NCBI RefSeq assembly: GCF_029338235.1 | Contig: NZ_CP119785.1 | Location: 1,488,001-1,552,000, forward strand | From: Haloarcula rara | Lineage (GTDB): Archaea > Halobacteriota > Halobacteria > Halobacteriales > Haloarculaceae | Reading direction: 5' to 3' | Length of the DNA: 64,000 nucleotides | Part shown: one piece after another, positions 25,555 through 33,426 of the stretch | Layout: every line of letters begins with the position of its first letter | Numbering within the stretch: the first letter of the stretch is position 1 | Notes under the pieces: model-generated | The model's database searches: none | What the model saw: the letters and a program-made list of their open reading frames with translations, nothing else | What the model was told of the DNA's origin: nothing | Position numbers and translations under genes: made by a program

Positions 25555-25587
25555 TTATATATAGGTGCGGTTAATATTTTCCCACAC
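25555..25587 (-). promoter_or_regulatory. AT-rich promoter region of the pilin gene
   Basis: Two TATA-like stretches on the minus strand: AAAATATTAA (about 25573-25582) and CTATATATAATT (25552-25563). The first is about 30 bp upstream of ATG 25544 and fits that start; the second would place transcription start inside the frame and fit GTG 25523 instead. Confidence 0.45.
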
Positions 25588-25604
25588 TCTACTGGTGTAC
25601 TTAT

Positions 25605-25660
25605 AGAAAGTGCGAGGCGAAAACCCACGGCTTTAGCCGTGGGTAGCTCAATCGGGCCAC
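25605..25660. mobile_element. Solo end of an IS200/IS605 (TnpB/omegaRNA-type) element
   Basis: A perfect 10-bp-stem hairpin, ACCCACGGCT-TT-AGCCGTGGGT (25623-25644), is preceded by GAAAGTGCGAGGCGAAA and followed by AGCTCAAT. I recognise this block as the right end/omegaRNA terminal hairpin of haloarchaeal IS1341/IS605-type elements. No tnpB or tnpA frame is present on either side; the flanking sequence 25660-25891 on the minus strand is open but unlike TnpB. It is therefore a relic or solo end between the pilin and hemAT genes. Confidence 0.55.
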
Positions 25661-25891
25661 GTGGGGGTCGGTTCCAGCGACGGCACCACCGACCGCTCTG
25701 TCGACTGGGGAACGGTCGGACGACCCTCGTCGACCTGCCGACGGCATCGAGAAGAGCTTCGGTGACGTAGCGACCGAAAAAGCCGATATCGCCGTCAGTG
25801 AGTCGGTAGCGGGCCAGCCGCACCTCGACTGCCGGGTGCCGATAGTGTCACCGACTCGACGATATTCGGCTGGTGGAGTGGTCGACGCTCC

Positions 25892-27466
25892 CTAGTTCTC
25901 CGTCAACCGACCCACGGCCTGGGAGACTTCCTCTATCGTCGCGGCCTGTTCCTCGTTGGCGGCGGCGATTTGCTCGGCTTCGGCGGCGACGGTGTCGGCC
26001 TGGGCGACGAGTTCGTCGAGCATACTCGCGACCTCCTCGGTGCTTGCGGCCTGTTCGTCGGTGGCGTCGGAGACCTCGCGGATGCCCTGGGCGGTCTCGG
26101 CGACGGCGTCGGCGATGTCGTCGAGCAGCTCCATCGCCTCGGAGACGCGCTCGACGCCGGCCTCTATCTGTTCGGTCGTCTCGTCCAGGCTCTCGACGGT
26201 GTCCTCGGTGTCGGCCTCGATGGCGTGGACGAGCGTCTCTATCTCCTGGGCGCGCTCCTGTGAGTCGCCGGCCAGGGACTTCACCTCGTCGGCGACGACG
26301 GCGAAGCCGCTGCCGGCCTCGCCGGCGCGGGCGGCCTCGATGGAGGCGTTCAGCGCGAGGATGTTGGTCTGTTCGGCGATGTCGTTGATGACCTCGACGA
26401 CGGCGTCGATTTCCCCGACGCGGTCCTGTAGTTCGTCCACGTCGTCGCTTACGTCGTCGACGGCGTCACCGACGTCGTCCATCACGCCCATGGCGTCGTC
26501 GGCGGCCGACTGGCCGTCCTCGGCGAGTTCGCGTGCCCGCTGACTGTTGCCCTCGACCTCGCTGGCGCTGGCGGCGACCTCCTCGACGGTGGCGCTCATG
26601 TTCGACACCTCGCTGGCGATGGACTGGACGCGTTCGGACTGTTCGCCGGTCAGGTCAGATATCTGCTGGGAGGACTGGGCGACGCCGTCGGAGGACTCTT
26701 TGAGCTCGGACATCGGTGCTTCGAGGTCGTCCTCGACCTCCGCGGCGAGCCGTTCGCGCTCCTCGATTTCCGCCTCGAGCTTCTGGCTGTAGGAGTGGAT
26801 GTACGTGTCCGCGACGACCTGCATGTCCAGATTGATGATGCGCAGGACCGACGTGATATCCTCCCGGAGGTCGGTGACCTCGTCCTCGACCACCGCTTCG
26901 ACGGCGTCGAGCACGTCCCCGTCTGACACATCTCCGCCGGCTGTGGCGGTGCCGCCGTCCGTCGCGGTGTCCCCGAGTGCGGTCTGCAGCCGCTCGGTGA
27001 TGCGTTCGCTCGCCCGGTCGGTCAGCAAGGGGAGGATGAGGTCGTAGTAGACCCCGTACTGGCCGATGTAGTGTTTCATCGGCATCTCGAGGATATCGTG
27101 GAGCTTGCCGATGCGGGCGCGGTTCTTGAAGTAGTCGTCGTCGTACTCCCCGTCGGCCAGCGTGACGAAATACGCTCGCTGGGTGTCTTTCAGGGCGTCG
27201 ACGGCTTTGGGCGACCGACTGATGACCTCGACCGTCTCGTCGTACTGCGTGAGGTTCTCGTAGAACGCCTCGGCGATGGCGTCGGCGTTGTCTTCGAACA
27301 GCGGCCGGAGCGCCGCCAGTCGCTCCCGGTCGCTGTCGTCGAAGTTCACGAACTCCTTCCGCCACTGAATCTCCGTCCGGTCAAGCCCGATCTCTCGGAC
27401 GAGCGCGTCGATATCGACCTGGTCGTTCAAGCCGCCCTGGCCGAATCTGGAAGCGTAGTCCGCCAT
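25892..27466 (-). CDS. hemAT: HemAT: globin-coupled aerotaxis transducer
   Basis: 524 aa, soluble (no membrane segment). Residues 30-190 form a sensor globin with a candidate proximal heme His at about 123 (ARIGKLHDILEM), aligned with the B. subtilis HemAT His. A linker and HAMP-less helical region (190-260) precede a methyl-accepting signalling domain with the hairpin tip EQTNILALNASIEAARAGE (about 390). Flanking helices contain Glu/Gln-rich methylation-like sites. It binds oxygen and signals to CheA/CheW, which are not in the window. Confidence 0.92.
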   Translation of the reverse strand: MADYASRFGQGGLNDQVDIDALVREIGLDRTEIQWRKEFVNFDDSDRERLAALRPLFEDNADAIAEAFYENLTQYDETVEVISRSPKAVDALKDTQRAYFVTLADGEYDDDYFKNRARIGKLHDILEMPMKHYIGQYGVYYDLILPLLTDRASERITERLQTALGDTATDGGTATAGGDVSDGDVLDAVEAVVEDEVTDLREDITSVLRIINLDMQVVADTYIHSYSQKLEAEIEERERLAAEVEDDLEAPMSELKESSDGVAQSSQQISDLTGEQSERVQSIASEVSNMSATVEEVAASASEVEGNSQRARELAEDGQSAADDAMGVMDDVGDAVDDVSDDVDELQDRVGEIDAVVEVINDIAEQTNILALNASIEAARAGEAGSGFAVVADEVKSLAGDSQERAQEIETLVHAIEADTEDTVESLDETTEQIEAGVERVSEAMELLDDIADAVAETAQGIREVSDATDEQAASTEEVASMLDELVAQADTVAAEAEQIAAANEEQAATIEEVSQAVGRLTEN

Positions 27467-27721
27467 ACGAGGACTGAGAGTAATCTATTACTTATACTTA
27501 TAGCGGCAGTATTCACGTTTGATAGCAGTCTCACCGACAGCGGCGGGGTGGCCGGCCATCTCACTGGGAACCGCCGAGGGTACTGCGAGCGCCTGCCGCT
27601 GGCCCCACCACAACCTGGTGTCGGTCAGTGATGCCGTCGACTGCGCGACCGTCTCGGCGTCGCTTCCCGTCCCTTCTGGCAGGTCGCAAGCGTTTTGCCG
27701 GCGGCCACTGTACCCCGACGC

Positions 27722-28171
27722 ATGCCCGACTGTCCGCTCGCCGACGACTGCCCGAGCTTCACAGAACGCATCGAGGGGATGGGCTGTACGCACTACGGCG
27801 ACCGCGGGGGTGCCGAGTGGTGTAACCACTACAACCAGCCCATCTCGGACCTGAAGAGCCAGCCCGTCAAGCCGGGTCAGGAGGTCGTCGTCGAGGTGGA
27901 CGACATCCACGAGAGCGGGGCCGGCGTCGGCCGGACCGAGGACGGCTTCATCGTCATGGTCGACGGCGTCCTGCCGCCGGCCAGGTCGAAGGTCCAGATA
28001 ACCAAGGTCCGGTCGAACCACGCGCGGGCGGACGAACTCGAACGGCTCGAACTGGACGAGGACGACGAGGCAGACGGCGACGACGCGGACGAGGGCGGCT
28101 ATCAGGGCGACGACGATGACGAGGACGACGGCGAGCGCCTGGGCAGCCGCGACAACTTCTGGGGCAGCTAG
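27722..28171 (+). CDS. Small TRAM-domain protein with Cys/His N-terminus
   Basis: 149 aa from ATG 27722. The N-terminus (MPDCPLADDCPSF...GCTHYGD...WCNHY) has paired Cys/His that may bind zinc. A TRAM domain follows (residues 50-100: VKPGQEVVVEVDDIHESGAGVGR...GFIVMVDG), then a very acidic tail with Asp/Glu runs and a final DNFWGS. TRAM domains bind RNA, often tRNA or as RNA chaperones. Free-standing gene divergent from hemAT. Confidence 0.83.
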   Translation: MPDCPLADDCPSFTERIEGMGCTHYGDRGGAEWCNHYNQPISDLKSQPVKPGQEVVVEVDDIHESGAGVGRTEDGFIVMVDGVLPPARSKVQITKVRSNHARADELERLELDEDDEADGDDADEGGYQGDDDDEDDGERLGSRDNFWGS

Positions 28172-28211
28172 GGCACCGAGTTTTTTGGCCGACTCGCCCG
28201 TCTACTGTGGT

Positions 28212-28994
28212 ATGGACCTCGAACTTGCGGGCAACGCTGTACTGTGTACGGCCGCGACGAGCGGACTCGGACGAGCGAGCGCCGAGCGGTTCGCACGCGA
28301 GGGCTGTGACGTGGCCGTCTGTGGGACGACACCGGCCCACGTCGAGGAGACGCGTTCGGCCCTCGAGGATATCGGTGACGGCGACGTCCTGGCCGTCGAG
28401 GCCGACATCACCGACCCGGACGAGGTCGAAGCCTTCGTCGAGGAGACCGTCGAGACCTTCGGCGGCCTGGACCACGTCGTCACGAGCGCCGGCGGGCCCG
28501 AGCCGGGGCCGTTCATCGAGACGACCGAGCGCGAGTGGTACACCGCCTACGACCTGCTGGTGATGAGCGTCGTCTGGACGACTCGCCACGCCTACCCCTA
28601 CCTCAAAGAGTCCGACGCCGGCACTATCGTCAACATCACCTCCCGGTCGGTCCGGGAGGTCATCGACGACCTCGTCCTCTCGAACTCGGTACGGCGAGCG
28701 GTCATCGGGCTGATGAAGACCCAGGCCCGCGAGTTCGCCCCCGAGGTCCGGGTCAACGCGGTGCTCCCTGGGGCCCACGAGACACCGCGTATCGAGGAGC
28801 TCGTCGAGGCCGCTGTTTCCCGCGGGGAGTACGACTCCTACGAGGAGGGCATCGCGGCGTGGGCCGACGCGCCGCTGGGCCGGGTCGGACAGCCCGAGGA
28901 ACTCGGCGACGTAGTGGCGTATCTGTCCTCGGCCCGGTCGTCGTATGTCACCGGGACCGCGCTGCCGGTTGATGGTGGGGCGATGAGAAGCTAG
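28212..28994 (+). CDS. Short-chain dehydrogenase-like protein lacking the YxxxK motif
   Basis: 260 aa from ATG 28212. Rossmann fold begins VLCTAATSGLGRASAERFA (glycine motif TSGLGRA instead of TGxxxGIG), with VTSAGG and NITSRS where SDRs have NNAG and the catalytic Ser. At the YSASKAA position the sequence reads LSNSVRRAVIGLMK, so Tyr and Lys are replaced by Ser and Arg. The ending YVTGTALPVDGGAMRS is normal. Such atypical SDR proteins (BKR-like) may bind NAD(P) without canonical catalysis. Confidence 0.8.
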   Translation: MDLELAGNAVLCTAATSGLGRASAERFAREGCDVAVCGTTPAHVEETRSALEDIGDGDVLAVEADITDPDEVEAFVEETVETFGGLDHVVTSAGGPEPGPFIETTEREWYTAYDLLVMSVVWTTRHAYPYLKESDAGTIVNITSRSVREVIDDLVLSNSVRRAVIGLMKTQAREFAPEVRVNAVLPGAHETPRIEELVEAAVSRGEYDSYEEGIAAWADAPLGRVGQPEELGDVVAYLSSARSSYVTGTALPVDGGAMRS

Positions 28995-29322
28995 GGCGAC
29001 TCCGAGCAGCGCGAGGAGTCTCCAGGCGACGCGGGGAGCGAAGCGACCCGCGGAGCATAGCGAGGTTCTGAGCGCAGCGAAGAACCTCGGCGGAACGGGG
29101 AGAGCGAGGCGTGACCGGAGGACGCCTCGATCGCAAACGGAGAGGGGCCTCCGGTCCCGCAAGCAGTCGAGCGGCGGTGCCGCCCGACGACGGCGACCCA
29201 CGGGAGCCGTGGAGCACAGCGGGACATCGCTGAACGACGAAGCTGAAGCGACCCACAGCAGCTCTGCGGTTCACTCCGTTCACCGCGTCGCGTTCGAGGT
29301 TTCGACCGGGGGCGAAACCTCG
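28995..29322. other. Intergenic stem-loop-rich region with terminator
   Basis: No gene supported. Many short imperfect palindromes built from GAGCGAAGCG-like words occur (for example cgaggttct...agaacctcg near 29060-29095). 29295-29304/29313-29322 is a perfect 10-bp stem (CGAGGTTTCG/CGAAACCTCG) abutting the stop of the minus-strand gene at 29323, a likely terminator. Confidence 0.5.
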
Positions 29323-29550
29323 CTATTGAGGCGGCTGGAATCGGTCCCGAGCCGACCCGGTCCCGGTCGCGAGCTGCCAGACCAGCACGCCGAGACAGAC
29401 GAGCGCGACGGCGGCCGTGGCGATGTACCCGACGCTGTCGACGGCAAACAGCTGCTCGGGAAAGAGCGCGGCCAGGACGAGCAGGCCGACAGCGGAGAAG
29501 CCGACTAGCAGCGGCACGACGGTGAGCCAGAACTGCCGGAGAACGCCCAT
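29323..29550 (-). CDS. 75-aa two-helix membrane protein, unknown
   Basis: MGVLRQFWLTVVPLLVGFSAVGLLVLAAL... : two membrane segments (about 8-30 and 40-64) separated by FPEQLFAVDSVG, and a short charged C-terminus. It shows haloarchaeal composition and is followed at once by a 10-bp hairpin. It lies 49 bp after the DUF7091-like gene on the same strand. Family not recognised. Confidence 0.6.
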   Translation of the reverse strand: MGVLRQFWLTVVPLLVGFSAVGLLVLAALFPEQLFAVDSVGYIATAAVALVCLGVLVWQLATGTGSARDRFQPPQ

Positions 29551-29599
29551 ACGCCGCCAGAAGTCGCCAGCGGTAATGACGGTTTTGTCCGCTCGACTG

Positions 29600-29887
29600 T
29601 CACCACGTCTCGATACTGCCGGCCTCGATGTCCTCCACACAGCCCTGGCAGTCGGGGTGGTCGGGGTCGAAACACTCGGGCCGTGCCTGCTCGTCGAGCG
29701 AGACCGCGCGGCGGTCGGCGTGGCGACGACAGACGATTCTGGCGCGACCATCGTCGTCGCGTGGGAGCCCGGCCATCGCGGCTCGCTTCCCGTCGCTGTA
29801 GGCGCGTTTGGCCTCGGAGAGCTGGTTCCCGACCGACCTGATGGTTCCGCTGATAAAGCGCTCCAGCCGGGCGTCGTCGTCGGCCAT
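29600..29887 (-). CDS. Small Cys/His haloarchaeal protein (DUF7091-like)
   Basis: 95 aa from ATG 29887. A helical N-terminal half (ERFISGTIRSVGNQLSEAKRAY) precedes DDDGRARIVCRRHADRRAV and a C-terminal block RPECFDPDHPDCQGCVEDI with three Cys and one His that could bind a metal. I believe this matches the haloarchaeal DUF7091 family, without certainty. Function unknown. An ATG 18 codons upstream (29941) is less likely, as it reaches into the rpa3 promoter side. Confidence 0.68.
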   Translation of the reverse strand: MADDDARLERFISGTIRSVGNQLSEAKRAYSDGKRAAMAGLPRDDDGRARIVCRRHADRRAVSLDEQARPECFDPDHPDCQGCVEDIEAGSIETW

Positions 29888-29987
29888 ACCCACGCTATCG
29901 GCCGACGCCAAATCAATCTTCCCGACGGGGCCACGTGGCACCCAGATGGCCGTCCCGGACTTTCACTTTCGCCACGCCAGACGAGAG

Positions 29988-29996
29988 TTTATAACC
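29988..29996 (+). promoter_or_regulatory. TATA box of the rpa3 operon
   Basis: TTTATAACC lies 61-69 bp upstream of ATG 30057, predicting a 5' leader of about 35 nt in contrast to the leaderless genes nearby. The leader contains GGAGACAG shortly before the ATG, a weak ribosome-binding candidate. Confidence 0.5.
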
Positions 29997-30056
29997 GAAC
30001 GCGACCAACCGTCGATTGTCTCCCACCGAAAAACAAAGCGGAGACAGTGAAAGCCA

Positions 30057-30998
30057 ATGTCAGAGACAGATTTGCGTACCCACGCTGAAGAGATACACGA
30101 GCAGTTTACCGACCAGCTCGACATCGACGTCGACGACGTCGAGGAGCGCCTCGACACGCTGGTCAACGAGTACAAGGTGCCCGCGAGCGAGGCCCGCCGG
30201 AGCGTCGTCAACACGTACTTAGACGAGGCCGGGATGGAGCGCGACCAGCTCGGCGGCGGTGGCGGCGGCAACGAACAGGTCGACCTGGCGGACGTCGACG
30301 CCCCCGAGGAGTGGGTCGACGTCCGCGCGACGGTCGTCGAGCTGTGGGACCCCCGCGCCGACGCCGTGGCCCAGGTCGGGCTGCTTGGCGACGAGACGGG
30401 CACTATCAAGTTCACCAAGTGGTCCAAATCCGACCTGCCCGAACTGGAGGAGGGCAAATCTTACAGCCTTCGCAACGTCGTCACCGACGAGTACCAGGGC
30501 CGTTTTTCGGTCAAACTCAACCGGACGACGACTATCGAGGAGCTGGACGAGGAAATCGAGGTCGGCGACGACAGCGTCGAGGTCGAGGGCGCGCTGGTGG
30601 ACATCCAGTCGGGCTCGGGGCTCATCAAGCGCTGTCCGGAGGAGGAGTGCACCCGCGTCCTCCAGAACGGCCGCTGCAGCGAGCACGGCGAGGTCGAAGG
30701 GGAGTTCGACCTCCGTATCAAGGGCGTGCTCGACGACGGCCAGGAGGTCACAGAGGTCATCTTCGACGAGGAAGCCACCGAGAAACTCACCGGAATCACG
30801 CTGGAGGAGGCAAAAGAGATGGCGATGGACGCGCTCGACACGACGGTCGTCGCCGACGAGATGCGCGCCGATATCCTCGGGCGCTACTACAGGGTCACCG
30901 GCCCGACGTTCGGTCGCTACGTCCTGGCGGACGACCAGGAGCGACTGACCGGGACCGTGGATGCGGACGAACTACTCATCAAAGCGAGGTCGATATAG
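30057..30998 (+). CDS. rpa3: Replication protein A, single OB-fold and zinc-finger type (RPA3)
   Basis: 313 aa, matching the roughly 311-aa haloarchaeal RPA3 rather than the longer RPA1/RPA2. A helical N-terminus (1-70) with a GGGGGG hinge is followed by an OB fold (about 80-180: WVDVRATVVELWDP...IKFTKW) and a zinc finger CPEEEC...CSEH (CX4CX8CX2H, about 200-215). The C-terminal half forms a second degenerate OB-like region. It binds single-stranded DNA in replication and repair. Its stop is directly followed by the ATG of its partner. Confidence 0.9.
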   Translation: MSETDLRTHAEEIHEQFTDQLDIDVDDVEERLDTLVNEYKVPASEARRSVVNTYLDEAGMERDQLGGGGGGNEQVDLADVDAPEEWVDVRATVVELWDPRADAVAQVGLLGDETGTIKFTKWSKSDLPELEEGKSYSLRNVVTDEYQGRFSVKLNRTTTIEELDEEIEVGDDSVEVEGALVDIQSGSGLIKRCPEEECTRVLQNGRCSEHGEVEGEFDLRIKGVLDDGQEVTEVIFDEEATEKLTGITLEEAKEMAMDALDTTVVADEMRADILGRYYRVTGPTFGRYVLADDQERLTGTVDADELLIKARSI

Positions 30999-31607
30999 AT
31001 GGCTACTACCCCAACCCGCGAAGTCGCCCGACGCGTCTTCGCCCGCGAGTTCAACGACGCGAGTTACACGTTCAAGGAATCCGACGACGACCGAGCGCCG
31101 GTGTACGTCCTGTTGCCGACCGGCCAGCGCGCCAACCGGGTGTTCCTCGTCGGCACCCTCACGGAAACCGAAGACGTCGGCGAGGACAGCGAGTACTGGC
31201 AGGGCCGGGTCGTCGACCCGAACGGCGATACGTTCTTCATGTACGCCGGGCAGTACCAGCCCGACGCGGCCTCGATGCTGCGCGAGCTGGAGCCGCCAGC
31301 GTACGTCTCCGTCGTGGGCAAACCACGGACCTACGAGACCGACGAGGGCGACGTGAACGTCTCCGTCCGTCCGGAGTCCATCTCGCAGGTCGACGAGGCC
31401 ACCCGCGACCGCTGGGTCGTCGAGGCGGCCGAGCGTACGTTAGAGCGCATCCGCCGGTTCAATGAGGCAGACCCGGAGGACCCGGACATCGACGAGTACA
31501 TCCAGATGGCTCACGAGGAGTACGGCGACGACGTCGAGCCGTACCGCCAGTCCGTGGTCGGGGCCCTCGAGAGCATGGAAGACGCCGCGGAAGCCAGCGC
31601 CGACTAG
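30999..31607 (+). CDS. rpap3: RPA-associated protein (COG3390)
   Basis: 202 aa, begins immediately after the rpa3 stop. N-terminal MATTPTREVARRVFAREFNDA, an OB-like core with VFLVGTLTETEDVG and WQGRVVDPNGDTFFMYAGQYQP, and a helical acidic tail. In Haloferax the rpa3-rpap3 pair is co-transcribed and the two proteins associate. The same order and zero spacing support that assignment here. The stop overlaps the convergent VOC gene stop by 4 bp. Confidence 0.9.
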   Translation: MATTPTREVARRVFAREFNDASYTFKESDDDRAPVYVLLPTGQRANRVFLVGTLTETEDVGEDSEYWQGRVVDPNGDTFFMYAGQYQPDAASMLRELEPPAYVSVVGKPRTYETDEGDVNVSVRPESISQVDEATRDRWVVEAAERTLERIRRFNEADPEDPDIDEYIQMAHEEYGDDVEPYRQSVVGALESMEDAAEASAD

Positions 31608-32020
31608 AGTTCGAGCAGTTCGACCAGCGTCCCGTCCGGGTCCCGGACGAACAGGATGCGCGTCCCGCTCTCGGTCGTCTGCGGTTCGGCGATAGTTTCC
31701 ACCCCGCCGGAGAGTTCTTCGTACACTGCATCGAGGTCCTCGACTTCCAGCCCCAGATGGGTCGCTCCGGGCTGGTTGAGGCCGCCCTCGGGGCGCTCGT
31801 CGCCTTCGGGCGTGTACTCGACGAGTTCGACGCGGGCGTCACCGGCGTCCAGGTGGACGAACTCGGCGCTCGCGCCGTCGATACCGACGCCGGTGGCGAA
31901 GGCCTCGCCGCCGACGGCGAACTCGCTCAGGACGTCGAGCCCGAGCGTGTCCCGGTAGAAGGCGACGGCGCGGTCGAGATTGCTGACGGTGATAGCGTAG
32001 TGGTGTGCTGTGGGGTCCAT
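31604..32020 (-). CDS. VOC-family protein, lactoylglutathione-lyase-like
   Basis: 138 aa with two beta-alpha-beta-beta-beta repeats. MDPTAHHYAITVSNLDRAVAFYRDTLGLDV is the first strand-helix with the metal His, VELVEYTPEG carries a metal Glu, HLGLEVEDLDAVYEEL the second His and RDPDGTLVELLEL the final Glu. All four metal ligands of glyoxalase I-like folds are present. Likely isomerase or lyase on a keto-aldehyde adduct; substrate in an archaeon lacking glutathione is unclear. Confidence 0.83.
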   Translation of the reverse strand: MDPTAHHYAITVSNLDRAVAFYRDTLGLDVLSEFAVGGEAFATGVGIDGASAEFVHLDAGDARVELVEYTPEGDERPEGGLNQPGATHLGLEVEDLDAVYEELSGGVETIAEPQTTESGTRILFVRDPDGTLVELLEL

Positions 32021-32101
32021 ACCGGACGCTCTTTTCCCGCTGGTAAACAGTTTGGCGTGTTTTCGTCGGCCGTGTTTAGTCAGGAGATTTGGAGTTCAAA
32101 C

Positions 32102-32208
32102 AGCCAGAAAGCCCCGGCTGGCTCCGGTCGAGGGCCTCGCTGCGGTCCTCACTACGTTGCGGTCCTTGCGTCGGCCGTCGTCCCGGAGCCAGCCGCCCCT
32201 TTCTGGCT
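32102..32208. repeat. Family A hairpin repeat, copy at 32 kb
   Basis: Arms 32102-32127 and 32183-32208 form an inverted repeat of 26 nt: AGCCAGAAAG-CCCC-ggctggctccgg and its complement ending GCCCCTTTCTGGCT. As in the 7.2 kb copy, the CCCC block faces GCCCC instead of GGGG, leaving an internal bulge. The interior (ctgcggtcctcac...gcggtccttgcgtcg) matches that copy. It lies upstream of the RHH gene and of the VOC gene. Confidence 0.6.
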
Positions 32209-32280
32209 CTCCGAACCAATCTCTGCTAAAGTAAACACTGCCGTTTTCGTCTGCTGTGCCGTGCGAGCGTCTGACAAACC

Positions 32281-32289
32281 ATTAAATAC
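32281..32289 (+). promoter_or_regulatory. TATA box of the RHH-type regulator gene
   Basis: ATTAAATAC lies 26-34 bp upstream of ATG 32315, a standard haloarchaeal core-promoter spacing with little or no leader. Confidence 0.55.
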
Positions 32290-32314
32290 GATGAGAGACG
32301 AATAGGTCACAACC

Positions 32315-32755
32315 ATGGGGAACAAAAACAAGACTATCTCGTTCCGGGTCAGCGAGGACAAGTTCGAGACGCTCCGGGAGATCGCCGAGGAGCGCGACAT
32401 CTCGCTGTCGGCGGTCTTTCGCGACTACGTCGACACGCTCGTCGACCACGACGGCCAGGTGACGGTCGCGCCGGACCACGAGATAGAGGCCGCGACGACC
32501 GAGGAGACCAGTTCCGAGAGCTTCCCGCCGAAAGTCGAGGTCCCGAAGAGTTTCGTCCGCGAGCACGAGCGCCTCGAACTGGAGGCCGAGCATCTCCGCG
32601 AGCAACTGGAAGAGCACAAGCGCTACGTCACGAAGCTGCGCACCCAGCTAGACGAGATGGACCAGGACGAGGTCATCCATCTCGAAGACCTAGACGAGGG
32701 CGAAGAGGAGGAGGACGCCTCCTACCGCATCGGTAGCTTCGACGACGAGTTCTAA
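32315..32755 (+). CDS. Ribbon-helix-helix protein with coiled coil
   Basis: 146 aa. MGNKNKTISFRVSEDKFETLREIAEERDISLSAVFRDYVDTLV (residues 1-44) is a clear RHH DNA-binding unit. A linker (45-75) precedes a coiled coil (about 80-112: HERLELEAEHLREQLEEHKRYVTKLRTQL) and an acidic C-terminus. The sequence resembles haloarchaeal CdrL-type regulators that act with CdrS in cell-division control, but no ftsZ2 or cdrS is adjacent. Regulator; target unknown. Confidence 0.78.
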   Translation: MGNKNKTISFRVSEDKFETLREIAEERDISLSAVFRDYVDTLVDHDGQVTVAPDHEIEAATTEETSSESFPPKVEVPKSFVREHERLELEAEHLREQLEEHKRYVTKLRTQLDEMDQDEVIHLEDLDEGEEEEDASYRIGSFDDEF

Positions 32756-32881
32756 TCTTTCTCGCGATTCCGACAGCTCGCTCTGGGGAGGGACCGCAGT
32801 GTTTTATTCGAGTGTCTATCTACAGAAAATATAGCTGAAGGTTCGTTTTTCGCTGCGATAGGGACGCTGATACCCGGTCTC

Positions 32882-33376
32882 GTGATGCTGAGCTCCGGGT
32901 TCGGTCTCCGCCCGACCGACCGTCTCGACTCCGCCGGGCGGGCTGATATCGTCGCCGGATGCGTGCTGAGCAGCTACGCGGCGCTCGCGCTGCTGGTCGC
33001 GCGGGGCGAATACTGGGTTTTCTCTCCGTATTTCTATCTCTTTTTCGTCGTGGGGTTCCTACTGTTCCGCCAGTACTACCTGGTCGTCAGCCCTGCTGAC
33101 CGGCGCCAGCGAGACGCCATCAACGCAGCCATCGTGGGCGTTCCGGGCGCGGCGGCGATGGTCGGGCTGCTCGTCTCGACGGATGCCATGTTCGGGCTAT
33201 TTCTGACCGCTATCCCGGCAACCCTCGCTGGCTGTGGGTTGCTTCTCCGAGACGCTGCCGGGGCTTTCCGCGGCGAGGCTGTCTACGTTCGTGACGTGAC
33301 CGCCGCGCTACTGTCACTCTTGCTGGGACCGATGTGGCTGTTTCTGGCGTTGACTGCGATTATCCCGGGACAGTAG
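32882..33376 (+). CDS. Membrane protein, five or six helices, unknown
   Basis: 164 aa from GTG 32882 (ATG 32885 gives one residue less). Hydrophobic segments lie near 24-40, 48-63, 82-100, 103-122 and 140-160, with an RPTDRLDSAGRADIV loop near the start. A TATA-like AAATATA sits at 32827-32833. The frame is open further upstream with a hydrophobic-looking SFFAAIGTLIPGL before GTG, so the true start may be an unusual upstream codon. No family recognised. Confidence 0.6.
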   Translation: MMLSSGFGLRPTDRLDSAGRADIVAGCVLSSYAALALLVARGEYWVFSPYFYLFFVVGFLLFRQYYLVVSPADRRQRDAINAAIVGVPGAAAMVGLLVSTDAMFGLFLTAIPATLAGCGLLLRDAAGAFRGEAVYVRDVTAALLSLLLGPMWLFLALTAIIPGQ

Positions 33377-33426
33377 CGGTTTGACCGACCAGCTAAACTC
33401 GGGTTCTGCTATCCCGGCCCGACTCG

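Noticed and set aside
25660-25891. TnpB gene remnant next to the IS605-like hairpin
   Set aside because: The minus-strand open frame shows no RuvC-like or zinc-finger motifs of TnpB; only the end hairpin is supported.
28995-29330. Possible hidden RNA gene in the stem-loop-rich gap
   Set aside because: Stem-loops are imperfect low-complexity repeats; no recognisable RNA family.
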